DNA from: an uncultured Bacteroidia bacterium
Lineage (GTDB): Bacteria > Bacteroidota > Bacteroidia > Bacteroidales > Prolixibacteraceae
DNA length: 64,000 nucleotides
Direction of reading: 5' to 3'
Assembly (NCBI GenBank): GCA_903923905.1
Contig: CAIXZH010000004.1
Location: 1 to 64,000, forward strand
In this document: positions 1 to 9,281 of the stretch, in pieces
Position numbering within the stretch: position 1 is the first letter of the stretch
How the letters are laid out: each line of letters starts with the position of its first letter
Translations under genes and position numbers: made by a program
Notes under the pieces: generated by a model
What the model was told of the DNA's origin: nothing
The model's database searches: none
The model's input: the letters and a program-made list of their open reading frames with translations, nothing else

Positions 1-372
1 ATCATTAACATATTTGTAATTTCCAAAGGTCAAAAATAGGTAAAAGCGAATTATATTTGAAAACTTTTAACGTAATTTGGGAATTCGTACTGAATGACAA
101 ATATTATTTCCGGATCAAAACTATCACCTTGTATAATATATATTATTGATTCATAAATATTTAATATCTGCAGCACTTAAAATAGTAAGTTAATTTTCCA
201 CAAGAAATGAGCACAATTAACGAAACCCAAACCAGATTGGATAATTACTTCAAGCTAACTTCCCCTGATCTGTATGATATGATGTTTATTGAATAGAATA
301 ACTTAAAAACCAATTATTTCAAATAATATTAACGGATTCAACTACTTGTTCACAACACACAATCTTAAAATT
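1..372. other. AT-rich region upstream of the esterase gene; no convincing gene
   Basis: No gene could be supported here. The only short open frame worth recording starts at ATG 207 and ends at TAG 294-296 (29 codons, beginning MSTINETQTRLDNYF). It has no recognised family and could be chance or the remnant of an upstream gene. The 80 or so bases before the esterase start at 373 are very AT-rich and probably hold its promoter, but I see no clear TAnnTTTG box. Confidence 0.4.
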
Positions 373-1791
373 ATGAAAAAATCTATTTTTCGGGTATTCA
401 TTGCTTTATTCTTGATTTTTAATGCATTGAATTCTATAGCAACGGTCCGGCTCCCGTCAATTTTGGGAAGCCACATGGTTTTACAACAGAGGAGCGAAGT
501 AAAACTTTGGGGTTGGTGTGGTCCGGCAGAGAAAGTAACCATCAAAACAAGCTGGGACACAATAAGCTATCAAACAACCGGTGGATCATCTGCAAAATGG
601 AGTATGAAGATCAAAACTCCTGCTGCCGGTGGCCCCTTCACGATAACAATCAATGGCTCAACGATATTAGAAGACGTCATGGTTGGAGAGATTTGGCTCT
701 GTAGTGGTCAAAGCAACATGGAATGGAGCGGTGATCAGGGGCTCAAGCAATCGCTCAATGAAATGGCCAATGCAAACAACCAAAAAATCAGGTTCTTCTA
801 TGTTCCCAAAGCAACTTCTGAATTTCCCCAGGAAAATTGTGGCGGAAGCTGGAAAGTTTGCTCGCCTGAAGAGATGAAACACTTCAGTTCGGTAGGATAT
901 TTTTTTGGAAAAAATCTACAGCAATCGCTCAATATCCCGATTGGCCTCATTAACAGCAACTGGGGTGGTACACCTGCCGAAACCTGGACCCCAAAAACCG
1001 AAGTAGAGAGTGATCCGGTATTGAATGCTGCTGCCAAAAAGGTACAACCTACAGATTGGTGGCCAACACTTCCCGGATATGCCTATAATGCGATGATCTA
1101 TCCACTTTCCAATTTCGAAATTTCGGGTGTAATCTGGTACCAGGGAGAGAGTAATGTCGGAACCTATTCCTCCTACAAACAATTATTGTCCAGGATGATC
1201 GGTTCATGGCGCCAGGCCTGGCAAAAAGATTTCCCATTCTACTTTGTCCAGATCGCCCCATTTTCAGGTTATGGAGACCATGATTTTTGTGCTCTTCAGC
1301 GCGAAACGATGACTAGTTGTTTGTCAATTCCCAAGACCGGAATGGCTGTCATTTCCGATCTGGTCGAAGACATTAAGAATATCCATCCGGTAAATAAAAT
1401 TGATGTCTCTACACGTCTTTCCAACATTGCATTGGCGGAAACCTACGGGAAAACCGGGTTGAACTACAAATTTCCGATGTACAAAGGGATGAAAAACGAA
1501 AAGGACAAAATCAGGATCCTGTTTAATAATGCAGATAACGGACTGATATCCAAAGATAAAACAATTACAGAAGTTTATATTGCAGGAGAAGATCGTGAAT
1601 TCCAGCCTGCAATGGCTAAGATAGACGGCAGTACCCTGATTGTATGGAATAAATCGATTAAGAATCCGGTAGCCGTAAGGTTTGGATTTACAAATACGGC
1701 CATTCCAAACCTCTTTAGCAAAGAGGGATTACCGGTAAACCTCTTTCGCACAGATAACTGGGATATTGATACGGTGCCGGTAAAAAAATGA
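373..1791 (+). CDS. Secreted sialate O-acetylesterase-like (SGNH/SASA) carbohydrate esterase
   Basis: Predicted exported esterase that would remove O-acetyl groups from sialic acid or other acetylated sugars. ATG 373 is preferred over the in-frame TTG at 346 because it opens a clean signal peptide (MKKSIFRVFIALFLIFNAL, then a polar region). SGNH-type motifs are visible: the nucleophile block GEIWLCSGQSNMEW near residue 110, the block VIWYQGESN near residue 255, and a late NIHPVNK block carrying the candidate catalytic histidine. The usual Asp just before that His is replaced by Asn in this stretch, so the charge relay may be unusual. At 472 residues the length is normal for the family. It converges on a GH95-like glycosidase, which suggests joint attack on acetylated glycans. 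The family assignment is good; the substrate is inferred. Confidence 0.85.
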   Translation: MKKSIFRVFIALFLIFNALNSIATVRLPSILGSHMVLQQRSEVKLWGWCGPAEKVTIKTSWDTISYQTTGGSSAKWSMKIKTPAAGGPFTITINGSTILEDVMVGEIWLCSGQSNMEWSGDQGLKQSLNEMANANNQKIRFFYVPKATSEFPQENCGGSWKVCSPEEMKHFSSVGYFFGKNLQQSLNIPIGLINSNWGGTPAETWTPKTEVESDPVLNAAAKKVQPTDWWPTLPGYAYNAMIYPLSNFEISGVIWYQGESNVGTYSSYKQLLSRMIGSWRQAWQKDFPFYFVQIAPFSGYGDHDFCALQRETMTSCLSIPKTGMAVISDLVEDIKNIHPVNKIDVSTRLSNIALAETYGKTGLNYKFPMYKGMKNEKDKIRILFNNADNGLISKDKTITEVYIAGEDREFQPAMAKIDGSTLIVWNKSIKNPVAVRFGFTNTAIPNLFSKEGLPVNLFRTDNWDIDTVPVKK

Positions 1792-1794
1792 TAT

Positions 1795-1830
1795 AATTGC
1801 AGAGACGTTGGATCCAAGGTCTCTGCAATT
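1795..1830. terminator. Bidirectional hairpin between convergent genes
   Basis: A perfect 12-base inverted repeat (1795-1806 with 1819-1830) encloses a second palindrome, TTGGATCCAA at 1808-1817. It lies between the stops of the esterase (+) and the glycosidase (-). It probably terminates both, although there is no long T-run on either side. Confidence 0.6.
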
Positions 1831-1833
1831 CAT

Positions 1834-4578
1834 TTAAAACATTCGTGGAATTCCCAATTGTGTTTTCCCTGAACGATGGTATTTGACATTCTCGTTGGCT
1901 GATGGTTTTTCGGCAACGACCGACCATGACTGAAGATTTTGCCCTTCAGGTATAAGAAGAAGGTATTCTTCAGTTTTGGTTTTGAATACCACCGTTTTCC
2001 CGCTCAACTTTTGGCTTTTACGAATATTGTTCGAATTCAGCAAGGCCATATTCCATGGCAATTCCAACTTGCAGAGGTTCCCGTGCAGGCTCCTGATTGC
2101 GATCCATTGAACAATTCCCTCTTTAATTTCAGAAGAAACAATAAACCCACCCTGGGCATGAAGTGTGAATCTTGCAGTTTTAGGGCCTTTAAATGCAGGA
2201 AATACTCTTATTGTTCCGTCGTAACTCTGGAGCAGCGACTCGTTCATTGCAGCTGCAAGCACCGACATGGCCTCCATCGACATGTGCCGGAATGGCCATG
2301 CCGGAAAGGGAACTTTCTCCCCGGCCGGTGATCCGACCACATTGACCAGATTGGTTTTAAAGTACGAGGTCCCATCCGCGTCTTCTTTCACTTCAGAGCT
2401 GATATGCCCCCATCCGTTGACAAAAAATTGCCATCTCGCCGGGAACTGTTCCAGGTTTAGGGCAAGCTCCCTGGCAAGACCCAAACGAGCCATCACAATG
2501 GGAACCGGGTCCCAACCCATACCCTCCGAACCATATAAAAGTGTTGTGGCAGTCATCACATCAAACAACGGATCACCTTTTTGGCTTAGACCGACTAGCC
2601 CGGATGGATAAACGGGTGACCGGGGAACGGCAGGAAATATGCCGTCATACACTCTAAACTCACTTTTTTTATTTGGGGTGGTGCCACCTAACAAGAGAAA
2701 AGCATATTCCGGATCATCCGTTTTATACCAGGTGGTCAGCATCTTATTCTCTTTAATACCCCAACCTGCTCCAATTATCTTATCTCCTTTAACCATAGTT
2801 CCATTGTAATTGCCCTGATTGATTCTATACCCGGAGTCACCCTTAATGATTAAGCCATCACTCGCCTTTACTACCGGAAGTGGCGCTAAATGGTCAAGTA
2901 TCTCTCTCCATTTTTGAGCTTCAGGAATATCGGTCCCTGCAACTTTCAAAGCCTCCAATGCGGTTGAGAATAAGGTTCGGGCATAGACCAGTTCGGTAAG
3001 CCCGTCGTGCAAAACAACAGAACCTTCGTATCCGTTACTTTCCTTCGCGTGATAAAAACCATCCTTTTCCTTTTCAAGCAATGATTCAAAAAAATGGGCA
3101 GCTTCAACAAGGAATGGTAACGTCTTCTCCTTCAAAAATTGTTTGTCACAAGTAAACAGGTACTGCCGCCAGAATTCCATAGCTATTTCAGCTACCGGGG
3201 TGTGATTATCCTTCACGTTCGAATCCATCCGGTTATATCCATTCCGGTTGGTGACATCAGATATAAAAGCACCTTCGGCGTTGTAGTACTCTTTTGCATC
3301 TTTTTTGGCAAACCGCAGCGAATTGAACCTGAAATCCAGATAAGGTGCGACAAGGTCATGGAAACCTGCAGCATTCAAGGGCCAATACAGTTGTTGCTGG
3401 TTCCAGTGGAAATAGAAGTTCCATTGCTGTACATCATGGTTCCAGTTCCATAATCCACTATTAAACCTTCCCGGATATTTCCCCCCCTGCGAGGTATTTG
3501 CATAATACATGGTGAGATACCAGAGATTGTTCAGGTAATCATCGCCGTAATCCATAAAAGAACGGTTCCAGACCGATTTCCAGTATTGTGCATTTAATTG
3601 ACTGTAAGGTTCCATCCCCTTTTCGCAAGCAGAGGCTAGCTTCGTTTTTACTTCGGCTACAGGTTCATTCCCTGGCGAAGTGACTGCAAATGCAAGCTGT
3701 ACACTCTTTTTCAGGTTTCCTGTTAGCTGAAACGAAGCACGCCGGGAGTGTTCGCGCGAATAGTTCACCTTTAACCCGTTAGATTGTAACACCGTGCCAC
3801 CAACAGCAAATGTCCCGCCGGTTAATTTCTGGGTCAGGAAAACGTTATTACCGTCGGATGAGGCTTCAGTTCCCGGCAAACCAATTGACGGGTCCCTTCT
3901 CATGCGGTTATACCACATCGAAAATGTTCTCGATCCAAAATGATCCATTGATATTTTCAACGGCACATCTTCTTTAAATGAGTTCCCCAATTCGCAAAAA
4001 AGGATTCCCGATAGGTGGTCTATAAAAGCTTTCAGATTCAGATCACCAAACGGACTGGATCCAGTTAAACTCAGCGAAGCATCCGCAAGATTAAGCCTGG
4101 CCTTGAAATCGGTGAGATAAAGGGTATTAAAAACCGGGAATTTAAAATCGATCTCGATCCGGCAGGCCTGTCGCTGCGTAGTGTAAAAGTCGTATTTCTC
4201 ATCCCAGGTTTCCGGTTTTCCGGTCTGCGAATCGTCCCAAAGATCGCATTTATTGAGAACGATAATAATTTTCGACTCCTCGCACCATACCAGGGCTGCG
4301 ACATCACCGTTACCTAGGGCAATTCCCTGCATCGGATCGATTGGAGGACTTTGATAAACCAGGTCGTATTGCGAAATCCGTCCGGGCCAATCGATCTTCC
4401 AGGTTGCTGTTTTGGGATCAAAGGCAGATTTTATAATTTTTGTGAAGTCGGTTGTTGTATTGGAAACTTTTGGTAAGGCTAAAGTTGGGAGGCAAAATAA
4501 AAGACAAATTACGATTAGCGATGAAACCTGAAAAACTCCTTGGAAATGCAGGGTTATAAGGCAGTTGGTTTTTTTCAT
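1834..4578 (-). CDS. Exported GH95-like (alpha/alpha)6-barrel glycoside hydrolase
   Basis: A large exported protein of 914 residues. ATG 4578 (MKKTN...) is preferred to the in-frame TTG at 4587 and starts a signal peptide whose hydrophobic core is VSSLIVICLLFCLPTLAL. The N-terminal region has the pattern of a glycosidase sandwich domain (SPPIDPMQGIALGNGDVAAL, comparable to the GNG(R/D) motif of GH95 and related DUF5703 proteins). The centre (about residues 340-700) is helical, with the aromatic-rich NWNHDVQQWNFYFHWNQQQ stretch in the position of the GH95 core. The C-terminus has a GGFIVSSEIKEGIVQWIAIRS-type sandwich end. GH95 enzymes cleave alpha-L-fucosides or galactosides, but the substrate here is not certain. 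The neighbouring esterase supports a glycan-degrading role. No SusC/SusD pair is in the window. Confidence 0.6.
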   Translation of the reverse strand: MKKTNCLITLHFQGVFQVSSLIVICLLFCLPTLALPKVSNTTTDFTKIIKSAFDPKTATWKIDWPGRISQYDLVYQSPPIDPMQGIALGNGDVAALVWCEESKIIIVLNKCDLWDDSQTGKPETWDEKYDFYTTQRQACRIEIDFKFPVFNTLYLTDFKARLNLADASLSLTGSSPFGDLNLKAFIDHLSGILFCELGNSFKEDVPLKISMDHFGSRTFSMWYNRMRRDPSIGLPGTEASSDGNNVFLTQKLTGGTFAVGGTVLQSNGLKVNYSREHSRRASFQLTGNLKKSVQLAFAVTSPGNEPVAEVKTKLASACEKGMEPYSQLNAQYWKSVWNRSFMDYGDDYLNNLWYLTMYYANTSQGGKYPGRFNSGLWNWNHDVQQWNFYFHWNQQQLYWPLNAAGFHDLVAPYLDFRFNSLRFAKKDAKEYYNAEGAFISDVTNRNGYNRMDSNVKDNHTPVAEIAMEFWRQYLFTCDKQFLKEKTLPFLVEAAHFFESLLEKEKDGFYHAKESNGYEGSVVLHDGLTELVYARTLFSTALEALKVAGTDIPEAQKWREILDHLAPLPVVKASDGLIIKGDSGYRINQGNYNGTMVKGDKIIGAGWGIKENKMLTTWYKTDDPEYAFLLLGGTTPNKKSEFRVYDGIFPAVPRSPVYPSGLVGLSQKGDPLFDVMTATTLLYGSEGMGWDPVPIVMARLGLARELALNLEQFPARWQFFVNGWGHISSEVKEDADGTSYFKTNLVNVVGSPAGEKVPFPAWPFRHMSMEAMSVLAAAMNESLLQSYDGTIRVFPAFKGPKTARFTLHAQGGFIVSSEIKEGIVQWIAIRSLHGNLCKLELPWNMALLNSNNIRKSQKLSGKTVVFKTKTEEYLLLIPEGQNLQSWSVVAEKPSANENVKYHRSGKTQLGIPRMF

Positions 4579-4739
4579 ATAAATCAATTAGTTGCTAAAT
4601 TAGTGATTTTAGTGAAATTTGGTGACTTGGCGTTTTGGTGGCCGTTTTTATTTTTGATTTTATTTTTCTAAACACCTTCCCAATGTGAGGACTTTTAAAA
4701 GGTAAACGTGTGTACCACCGATAGTTTGGTATTTGTTGC

Positions 4740-4747
4740 TATCTTTG
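4740..4747 (+). promoter_or_regulatory. Candidate -7 box upstream of era
   Basis: TATCTTTG matches the Bacteroidota TAnnTTTG -7 box and lies 29 bases before the era ATG. No TTTG stands at the expected -33 distance, so this is only a partial match. Confidence 0.35.
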
Positions 4748-4776
4748 TAAAAATTTCAGGAAAAATCAGTAGTACA

Positions 4777-5661
4777 ATGGCACATAAATCAGGATTTGTC
4801 AATATCATAGGCAATCCAAATGTCGGCAAATCGACATTAATGAATGCGATGGTCGGTGAAAAGCTCTCAATCATCACTTCAAAAATGCAAACCACCCGTC
4901 ACCGCATCAAGGGGATCGTGAATGGAGAAGATTTTCAAATCGTTTACTCTGACACCCCGGGAATCTTAAAACCGGCCTACAAACTGCAGGAATCAATGCT
5001 CGGATTTGTCAATACGGCGTTGGTTGATGCCGATATCCTATTATATGTCACTGATGTTGTGGAAGATTTCTCGAAAAATGCCGACTATCTTGAAAAAATA
5101 AAATCGGCAGAAGTTCCTGTTTTAGTGTTGATTAATAAAATAGACCTCACCGATCAGGAAAAACTGATCTCATTGGTTGAGAAGTGGCGGGAACTCATCC
5201 CAAAAGCCGAAGTGATGCCTATTTCGGCAAAAGAGAAGTTTAATCTTGATTATGTTTTTAAACGGATTCTTGCCAACCTTCCCGAAGGGATGCCTTTTTT
5301 TCCAAAAGATGAATTGACAGACCGGAATGAACGGTTCTTTGCTCAGGAGATTATTCGCGAGAAAATACTTCTCTTTTATGACAAGGAGATCCCTTATTCG
5401 GTTGAAATTGAAATAGAAGAGTTCAAGGACGAGCCAAAGCTACTCAGAATCAGAGCAGTAATCAATGTGGCCAGGGATACCCAAAAAGGAATTATCATCG
5501 GCCACCAGGGAAAAGCGCTGAAAAAGGTGGGGACTGAAGCCCGCCTGGATATGGAAGAGTTTTTTGAGAAAAAAGTATTTTTAGAAATGTATGTTAAAGT
5601 AGCAAAAGACTGGCGCGATAAAGAAAGCCAGCTTCGTAATTTTGGCTACGAGATTCAATAA
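4777..5661 (+). CDS. era: GTPase Era, 16S rRNA/30S maturation
   Basis: Era binds the 3' end of 16S rRNA and helps late 30S subunit assembly. The G-domain shows G1 GNPNVGKST, G3 DTPG and G4 NKID, followed by a C-terminal KH RNA-binding domain around GIIIGHQGKALKKVG. ATG 4777 (MAHKSGF...) gives 294 residues, the usual Era length. An upstream in-frame start at 4708 would add 23 residues with no family support. It is followed after 15 bases by der, so the two ribosome-assembly GTPases are very likely co-transcribed. Confidence 0.95.
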   Translation: MAHKSGFVNIIGNPNVGKSTLMNAMVGEKLSIITSKMQTTRHRIKGIVNGEDFQIVYSDTPGILKPAYKLQESMLGFVNTALVDADILLYVTDVVEDFSKNADYLEKIKSAEVPVLVLINKIDLTDQEKLISLVEKWRELIPKAEVMPISAKEKFNLDYVFKRILANLPEGMPFFPKDELTDRNERFFAQEIIREKILLFYDKEIPYSVEIEIEEFKDEPKLLRIRAVINVARDTQKGIIIGHQGKALKKVGTEARLDMEEFFEKKVFLEMYVKVAKDWRDKESQLRNFGYEIQ

Positions 5662-5676
5662 AAGGAAAAGTAAATA

Positions 5677-6984
5677 ATGAGCAACATAGTAGCAATAGTA
5701 GGCAGACCCAATGTTGGGAAGTCCACTTTTTTTAATCGTTTAACCGAGTCGCGTGCCGCAATCGTTGATGATATGCCGGGTGTAACACGTGACCGTAATT
5801 ACGGAAAATCACTCTGGAATGGGGTCGAGTTTTCGATCATTGATACAGGCGGTTACGTTTCGGGTTCTGATGATATTTTTGAAGAGGAGATTCGCCGTCA
5901 GGCAAACCTGGCTATTCAGGAATCGGATGTGATCGTCTTTCTTGTTGATGTGGAAAGTGGTTTGACAGAATTAGATATCGCAGTATATGACCTTCTTCGC
6001 AGAAACGATAAACCTGTGATTACAGTTGTAAACAAAGTAGATAATCATCAAAGAAGCCTGGATGCCAATGAGTTCTATGAATTAGGTATTGAAAAACTCT
6101 TCTGTGTTTCATCGGTAAATGGCTCAGGAACAGGCGATCTTCTCGATGAGATCGTTGATCTTCTTCCCAAGAAAGTGGAGGACGAGGTAGACGAGAAAAT
6201 TCCAAGAATAGCAGTTGTTGGAAGGCCCAATGTCGGCAAATCATCGATAATCAACACTCTAGTCGGCGAAGACCGCCATATTGTTACCGATGTCGCCGGT
6301 ACTACCCGTGATGCTGTAGCCCAGAAATACAATAAATTCGGTCATAACTTTATCCTGGTCGATACAGCAGGGTTGCGAAAAAAAACCAAGGTGGCCGAAG
6401 ACGTGGAGTTCTATTCTGTAATGCGCTCGGTTCGGACCATTGAAGATTCGGATGTGTGCGTGCTTGTGCTGGATGCCACAAGAGGGGTGGAAGGGCAGGA
6501 TGTCAGTATCTTTCACCTGATTCACCGGAATAAAAAAGGTATCGTGGTGGTGGTTAACAAATGGGATCTGATCGAAAAGGACAACCATACAATGAAGAAG
6601 TTTGAGGAGGATATTCTCGAAAAATTCGCTCCTGTTGTGGATATTCCGATTGTTTTCACATCAGCGCTTACCAAGCAAAGGATCCTTAAAATACTTGAAG
6701 ATGCAATGATGGTTTTTGAAAACCGAAACCGGCACATTGCAACCTCCAAATTAAACGAATTACTGCTGGAGCTTATCGAAGCTTATCCCCCACCTGCTTA
6801 TAAGGGGAAATACATTAAAATAAAGTATATCACACAGTTGCCTACAAAAATCCCCAGCTTCGCATTCTTCTGCAACCTTCCGCAGTACATCAGGGATCCT
6901 TACAAACGTTATCTGGAGAATAAAATCCGGGATAATTTCAATTTCAAGGGAATTCCTATACAATTGTATTTCAGGCAGAAATAA
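5677..6984 (+). CDS. der: GTPase Der (EngA), 50S assembly
   Basis: This is a double-G-domain GTPase required for 50S ribosomal subunit assembly. The two consecutive G-domains each carry a GRPNVGKS G1 motif (near residues 8 and 180), with DTGG and DTAG G3 motifs and NKVD/NKWD G4 motifs. The C-terminal KH-like domain ends in the conserved PIQLYFRQK tail. The length of 435 residues is standard. It sits 15 bases after era, and a strong 18-bp hairpin follows immediately and should end the transcript. Confidence 0.96.
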   Translation: MSNIVAIVGRPNVGKSTFFNRLTESRAAIVDDMPGVTRDRNYGKSLWNGVEFSIIDTGGYVSGSDDIFEEEIRRQANLAIQESDVIVFLVDVESGLTELDIAVYDLLRRNDKPVITVVNKVDNHQRSLDANEFYELGIEKLFCVSSVNGSGTGDLLDEIVDLLPKKVEDEVDEKIPRIAVVGRPNVGKSSIINTLVGEDRHIVTDVAGTTRDAVAQKYNKFGHNFILVDTAGLRKKTKVAEDVEFYSVMRSVRTIEDSDVCVLVLDATRGVEGQDVSIFHLIHRNKKGIVVVVNKWDLIEKDNHTMKKFEEDILEKFAPVVDIPIVFTSALTKQRILKILEDAMMVFENRNRHIATSKLNELLLELIEAYPPPAYKGKYIKIKYITQLPTKIPSFAFFCNLPQYIRDPYKRYLENKIRDNFNFKGIPIQLYFRQK

Positions 6985-7023
6985 AATCAAACAGGCGGGT
7001 GTCAAACCCGCCTGTTTGATTTT
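6983..7023 (+). terminator. 18-bp perfect hairpin overlapping the der stop
   Basis: The arms 6983-7000 and 7006-7023 are perfectly complementary around a 5-base loop (GTCAA), with T-rich sequence on the 3' side. The left arm begins inside the der stop codon. The centre GGGT-GTCAA-ACCC resembles the next palindrome at 7032-7060. Confidence 0.7.
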
Positions 7024-7031
7024 ATTGCACC

Positions 7032-7060
7032 GTAGATGCGGGTTTCAAACCCGCATCTAC
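7032..7060. repeat. Palindromic repeat with GGGTTTCAAACCC core
   Basis: A perfect palindrome of 14 bases on each side of a single central C (7032-7045 / 7047-7060), placed 8 bases after the der terminator. It has no T-run. It shares its core with the hairpins at 6983-7023 and 11612-11646, which suggests a dispersed intergenic repeat family rather than an ordinary terminator. Confidence 0.6.
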
Positions 7061-7169
7061 AGCCCCATATAATATAATATTTAGAATAATACACAATAAT
7101 CACGAAAATTTTCGTATCTTGCGCAACTTTTCCCGCTCAGGGAAATGGAATTTTTTAGAAAATAAATAA

Positions 7170-7208
7170 GACGGGTAATTGGTTCATTAGATAGCTATAA
7201 CACCCGTC
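7170..7208 (+). promoter_or_regulatory. Candidate leader stem before the DEAD-box helicase
   Basis: GACGGGT (7170-7176) can pair with ACCCGTC (7202-7208) around a 25-base loop. The 3' arm ends 11 bases before the helicase start at 7220. DEAD-box helicase genes often have structured, cold-responsive leaders, so this stem may modulate translation. The role is inferred from position only. Confidence 0.35.
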
Positions 7209-7219
7209 ACAAAAGACAG

Positions 7220-8962
7220 ATGATGCAATTTAATGAAATGGGACTCGACCCCAGAATCCTAAAGGGGATTCAAGAAATGGGCTTCGAACAACCTTCGCCA
7301 ATCCAGGAACAGTTTATCCCCTTATTCCTGAAAAAACCCACAGACATTGTTGGACTAGCACAGACCGGAACCGGTAAAACCGCAGCTTTTGGTCTTCCCA
7401 TACTGCAGATTATCGATCCAAAAAACAGGGTTCCACAAGCTTTGATTATAAGCCCGACCCGTGAACTTTGTGTACAGATCTCCCGTGAAATTTCGGATTA
7501 CGCCAAGTACCTGCCCGATATTTCGATTGTCCCTATTTATGGAGGTGCCGACATCGGTGCACAGGTTAGTGCTTTACGTAAGGGTGTGCATATTATTGCA
7601 GCCACACCGGGTCGCCTGCATGATATGATCCGTAAAAATAAGGTCGATCTTTCGCAAGTGACTATATTGGTACTTGATGAAGCAGACGAAATGTTAAACA
7701 TGGGTTTTCAGGAAGATGTTGATGCAATCCTGGAAAAAACACCTGCGACAAAGAATACGCTTCTTTTTTCGGCAACAATGCCTAAGGAGATTGCTGCAAT
7801 CGCAAAAAATTATATGACCAATCCAATTGAAATCGCGGTTGGAAAGAAAGGGAGCGGTGCCGATAATGTAGAACATATCTACCATATGGTTCATGCAAAG
7901 GACCGCTATTCAGCACTTAAAAGGGTATTGGATTTCGTCCCTGAAGTTTATGGTATTGTTTTCTGCCGTACACGGATGGAAACCAATGAGGTTGCCTCCC
8001 AGCTGATTCAGGACGGGTATAGTGCAGAAGCACTTCACGGTGACCTGAGTCAGGCACAACGTGACTATGTGATGGAGAAATTCAGGACCAAAGGGGTGCA
8101 GATGCTTATCGCAACCGACGTGGCAGCGCGTGGACTTGACGTAAATGACCTGACCCATATTGTCAATTATAATTTACCTGACGATATCGAGAATTACACC
8201 CATCGTAGCGGCCGGACTGGTCGTGCTGGTAAATCAGGAATCTCTATCTCGATCATTCATATGAAAGAGCAAGGGAGAATCCGGATGATTGAAAAGGGGA
8301 TCGGAAAAAAATTCCTCCGGATGCCCGTTCCATCTGGTAAAGTGATCTGCGAAAAACAGTTAATGTATCTGATTGACAAACTTCAGACCGTTACAATTAA
8401 CGAGGATCAGATCGAACCATTCCTCCCTGCAGTCCATGAAAAACTGGAAGCGCTTACAAAAGAAGATCTGATTAAACATGTAGTTTCACTCGAGTTTAAC
8501 CGCTTTCTTGATTACTATGGGAATACACCCGATCTGAATGCTCCGGATGTGCATGATTCAGGAAGGAGAGATGTACGCGAAGGTCGCGAAATGCGCAGAA
8601 CCTCCTCCGAGGGGATGACCCAGATCAGACTGAATGTAGGATTATCGCAAGGACTAATTCCCAAGGATATTATCACTTTTGTTATTGATGCTACCGGTCG
8701 CAGAAATGTCGAAATCGGGAAAATCGATCTCTATAAGAACCATGCAACCGTTGAGGTTGAATCGGCTTATGGAACTACTTTACTGAAAAATAGCCGCGGT
8801 ATGAATTTCCGGGGATCGTTTTTCGATGCTGAGGTAAGCAGCAGTGGACGTGAAGGTGTAGACCGGGGAGGCGACAGAGGTGGTCGTTTTGAACGGGGTT
8901 TCCGCAAACCTGAAGGGGGAAGAGACGACTTTAAACGTCGTGACCGAAAGAAACGATTTTAA
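7220..8962 (+). CDS. DEAD-box ATP-dependent RNA helicase with DbpA-type RNA-binding domain
   Basis: An RNA helicase likely to act in ribosome assembly, RNA decay or cold adaptation. Motifs appear in order: Q-motif region (FEQPSPIQEQ), Walker A AQTGTGKT near residue 50, PTREL, the DEAD box VLDEADEML, SAT in LLFSATMP, and HRSGRTGRAG near residue 330. After the helicase core comes a DbpA/CsdA-like RNA-binding domain (about residues 470-540, containing GLIPKDIITFVID) and a basic Arg/Gly-rich tail of about 35 residues. At 580 residues it matches the DeaD/CsdA-like helicases common in Bacteroidota. Two adjacent ATGs (7220, 7223) make the exact start ambiguous by one codon. Confidence 0.92.
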   Translation: MMQFNEMGLDPRILKGIQEMGFEQPSPIQEQFIPLFLKKPTDIVGLAQTGTGKTAAFGLPILQIIDPKNRVPQALIISPTRELCVQISREISDYAKYLPDISIVPIYGGADIGAQVSALRKGVHIIAATPGRLHDMIRKNKVDLSQVTILVLDEADEMLNMGFQEDVDAILEKTPATKNTLLFSATMPKEIAAIAKNYMTNPIEIAVGKKGSGADNVEHIYHMVHAKDRYSALKRVLDFVPEVYGIVFCRTRMETNEVASQLIQDGYSAEALHGDLSQAQRDYVMEKFRTKGVQMLIATDVAARGLDVNDLTHIVNYNLPDDIENYTHRSGRTGRAGKSGISISIIHMKEQGRIRMIEKGIGKKFLRMPVPSGKVICEKQLMYLIDKLQTVTINEDQIEPFLPAVHEKLEALTKEDLIKHVVSLEFNRFLDYYGNTPDLNAPDVHDSGRRDVREGREMRRTSSEGMTQIRLNVGLSQGLIPKDIITFVIDATGRRNVEIGKIDLYKNHATVEVESAYGTTLLKNSRGMNFRGSFFDAEVSSSGREGVDRGGDRGGRFERGFRKPEGGRDDFKRRDRKKRF

Positions 8963-9281
8963 TATTTAAGGATACCTGGAAGCCGGAAAGCGCAAAGCTT
9001 CCGGCTTCCTCATTATAGGTGAATTACTTTAATTTTAAATGCAGGTCTTTAAATGCTTAAAGGTGCAGAGCACCGTTTATATTTGTAGAAAAAGATTTAA
9101 ATTGTATAAAATTGAGGTCCAGCGTACCAAAATATTACACCTGTGATTTTTTTGGCAAGAAAGATATCACACTACTCTGTACCTTAGAACAGGGGTAATT
9201 CATCTTATCTACAAATCTTGCGGTACTCTGTACCTTTTTTAACCGGCAATACCTATCATATTGCCTTGATAATCAAGATAA
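8963..9281. other. 319-bp intergenic region with a hairpin and a direct repeat
   Basis: It begins with a terminator hairpin (8978-9009). Further on, the 13-base sequence TACTCTGTACCTT occurs twice, at 9173-9185 and 9224-9236, 51 bases apart (start to start), just ahead of the MFS gene. The repeats could be regulator binding sites or duplicated promoter elements. No gene is visible. Confidence 0.5.
8978..9009 (+). terminator. Hairpin after the helicase gene
   Basis: The arms 8978-8991 and 8997-9009 are complementary with one bulged A (GGAAGCCGG with CCGGCTTCC). It lies 15 bases after the helicase stop. Confidence 0.65.

Noticed and set aside
207-296. A 29-codon plus-strand frame (MSTINETQTRL...)
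   Set aside because: Too short and without similarity that I recognise; kept only as a remark in the description of the region 1-372.
4071-4307. Long open frames within the glycosidase gene on other frames (also 2267-2611, 3139-3453)
   Set aside because: They lie entirely inside a gene with clear signal peptide and family pattern, and show no similarity of their own.
9173-9236. The direct repeat pair as a CRISPR fragment
   Set aside because: Only two 13-base copies, no further units and no cas genes in the window.
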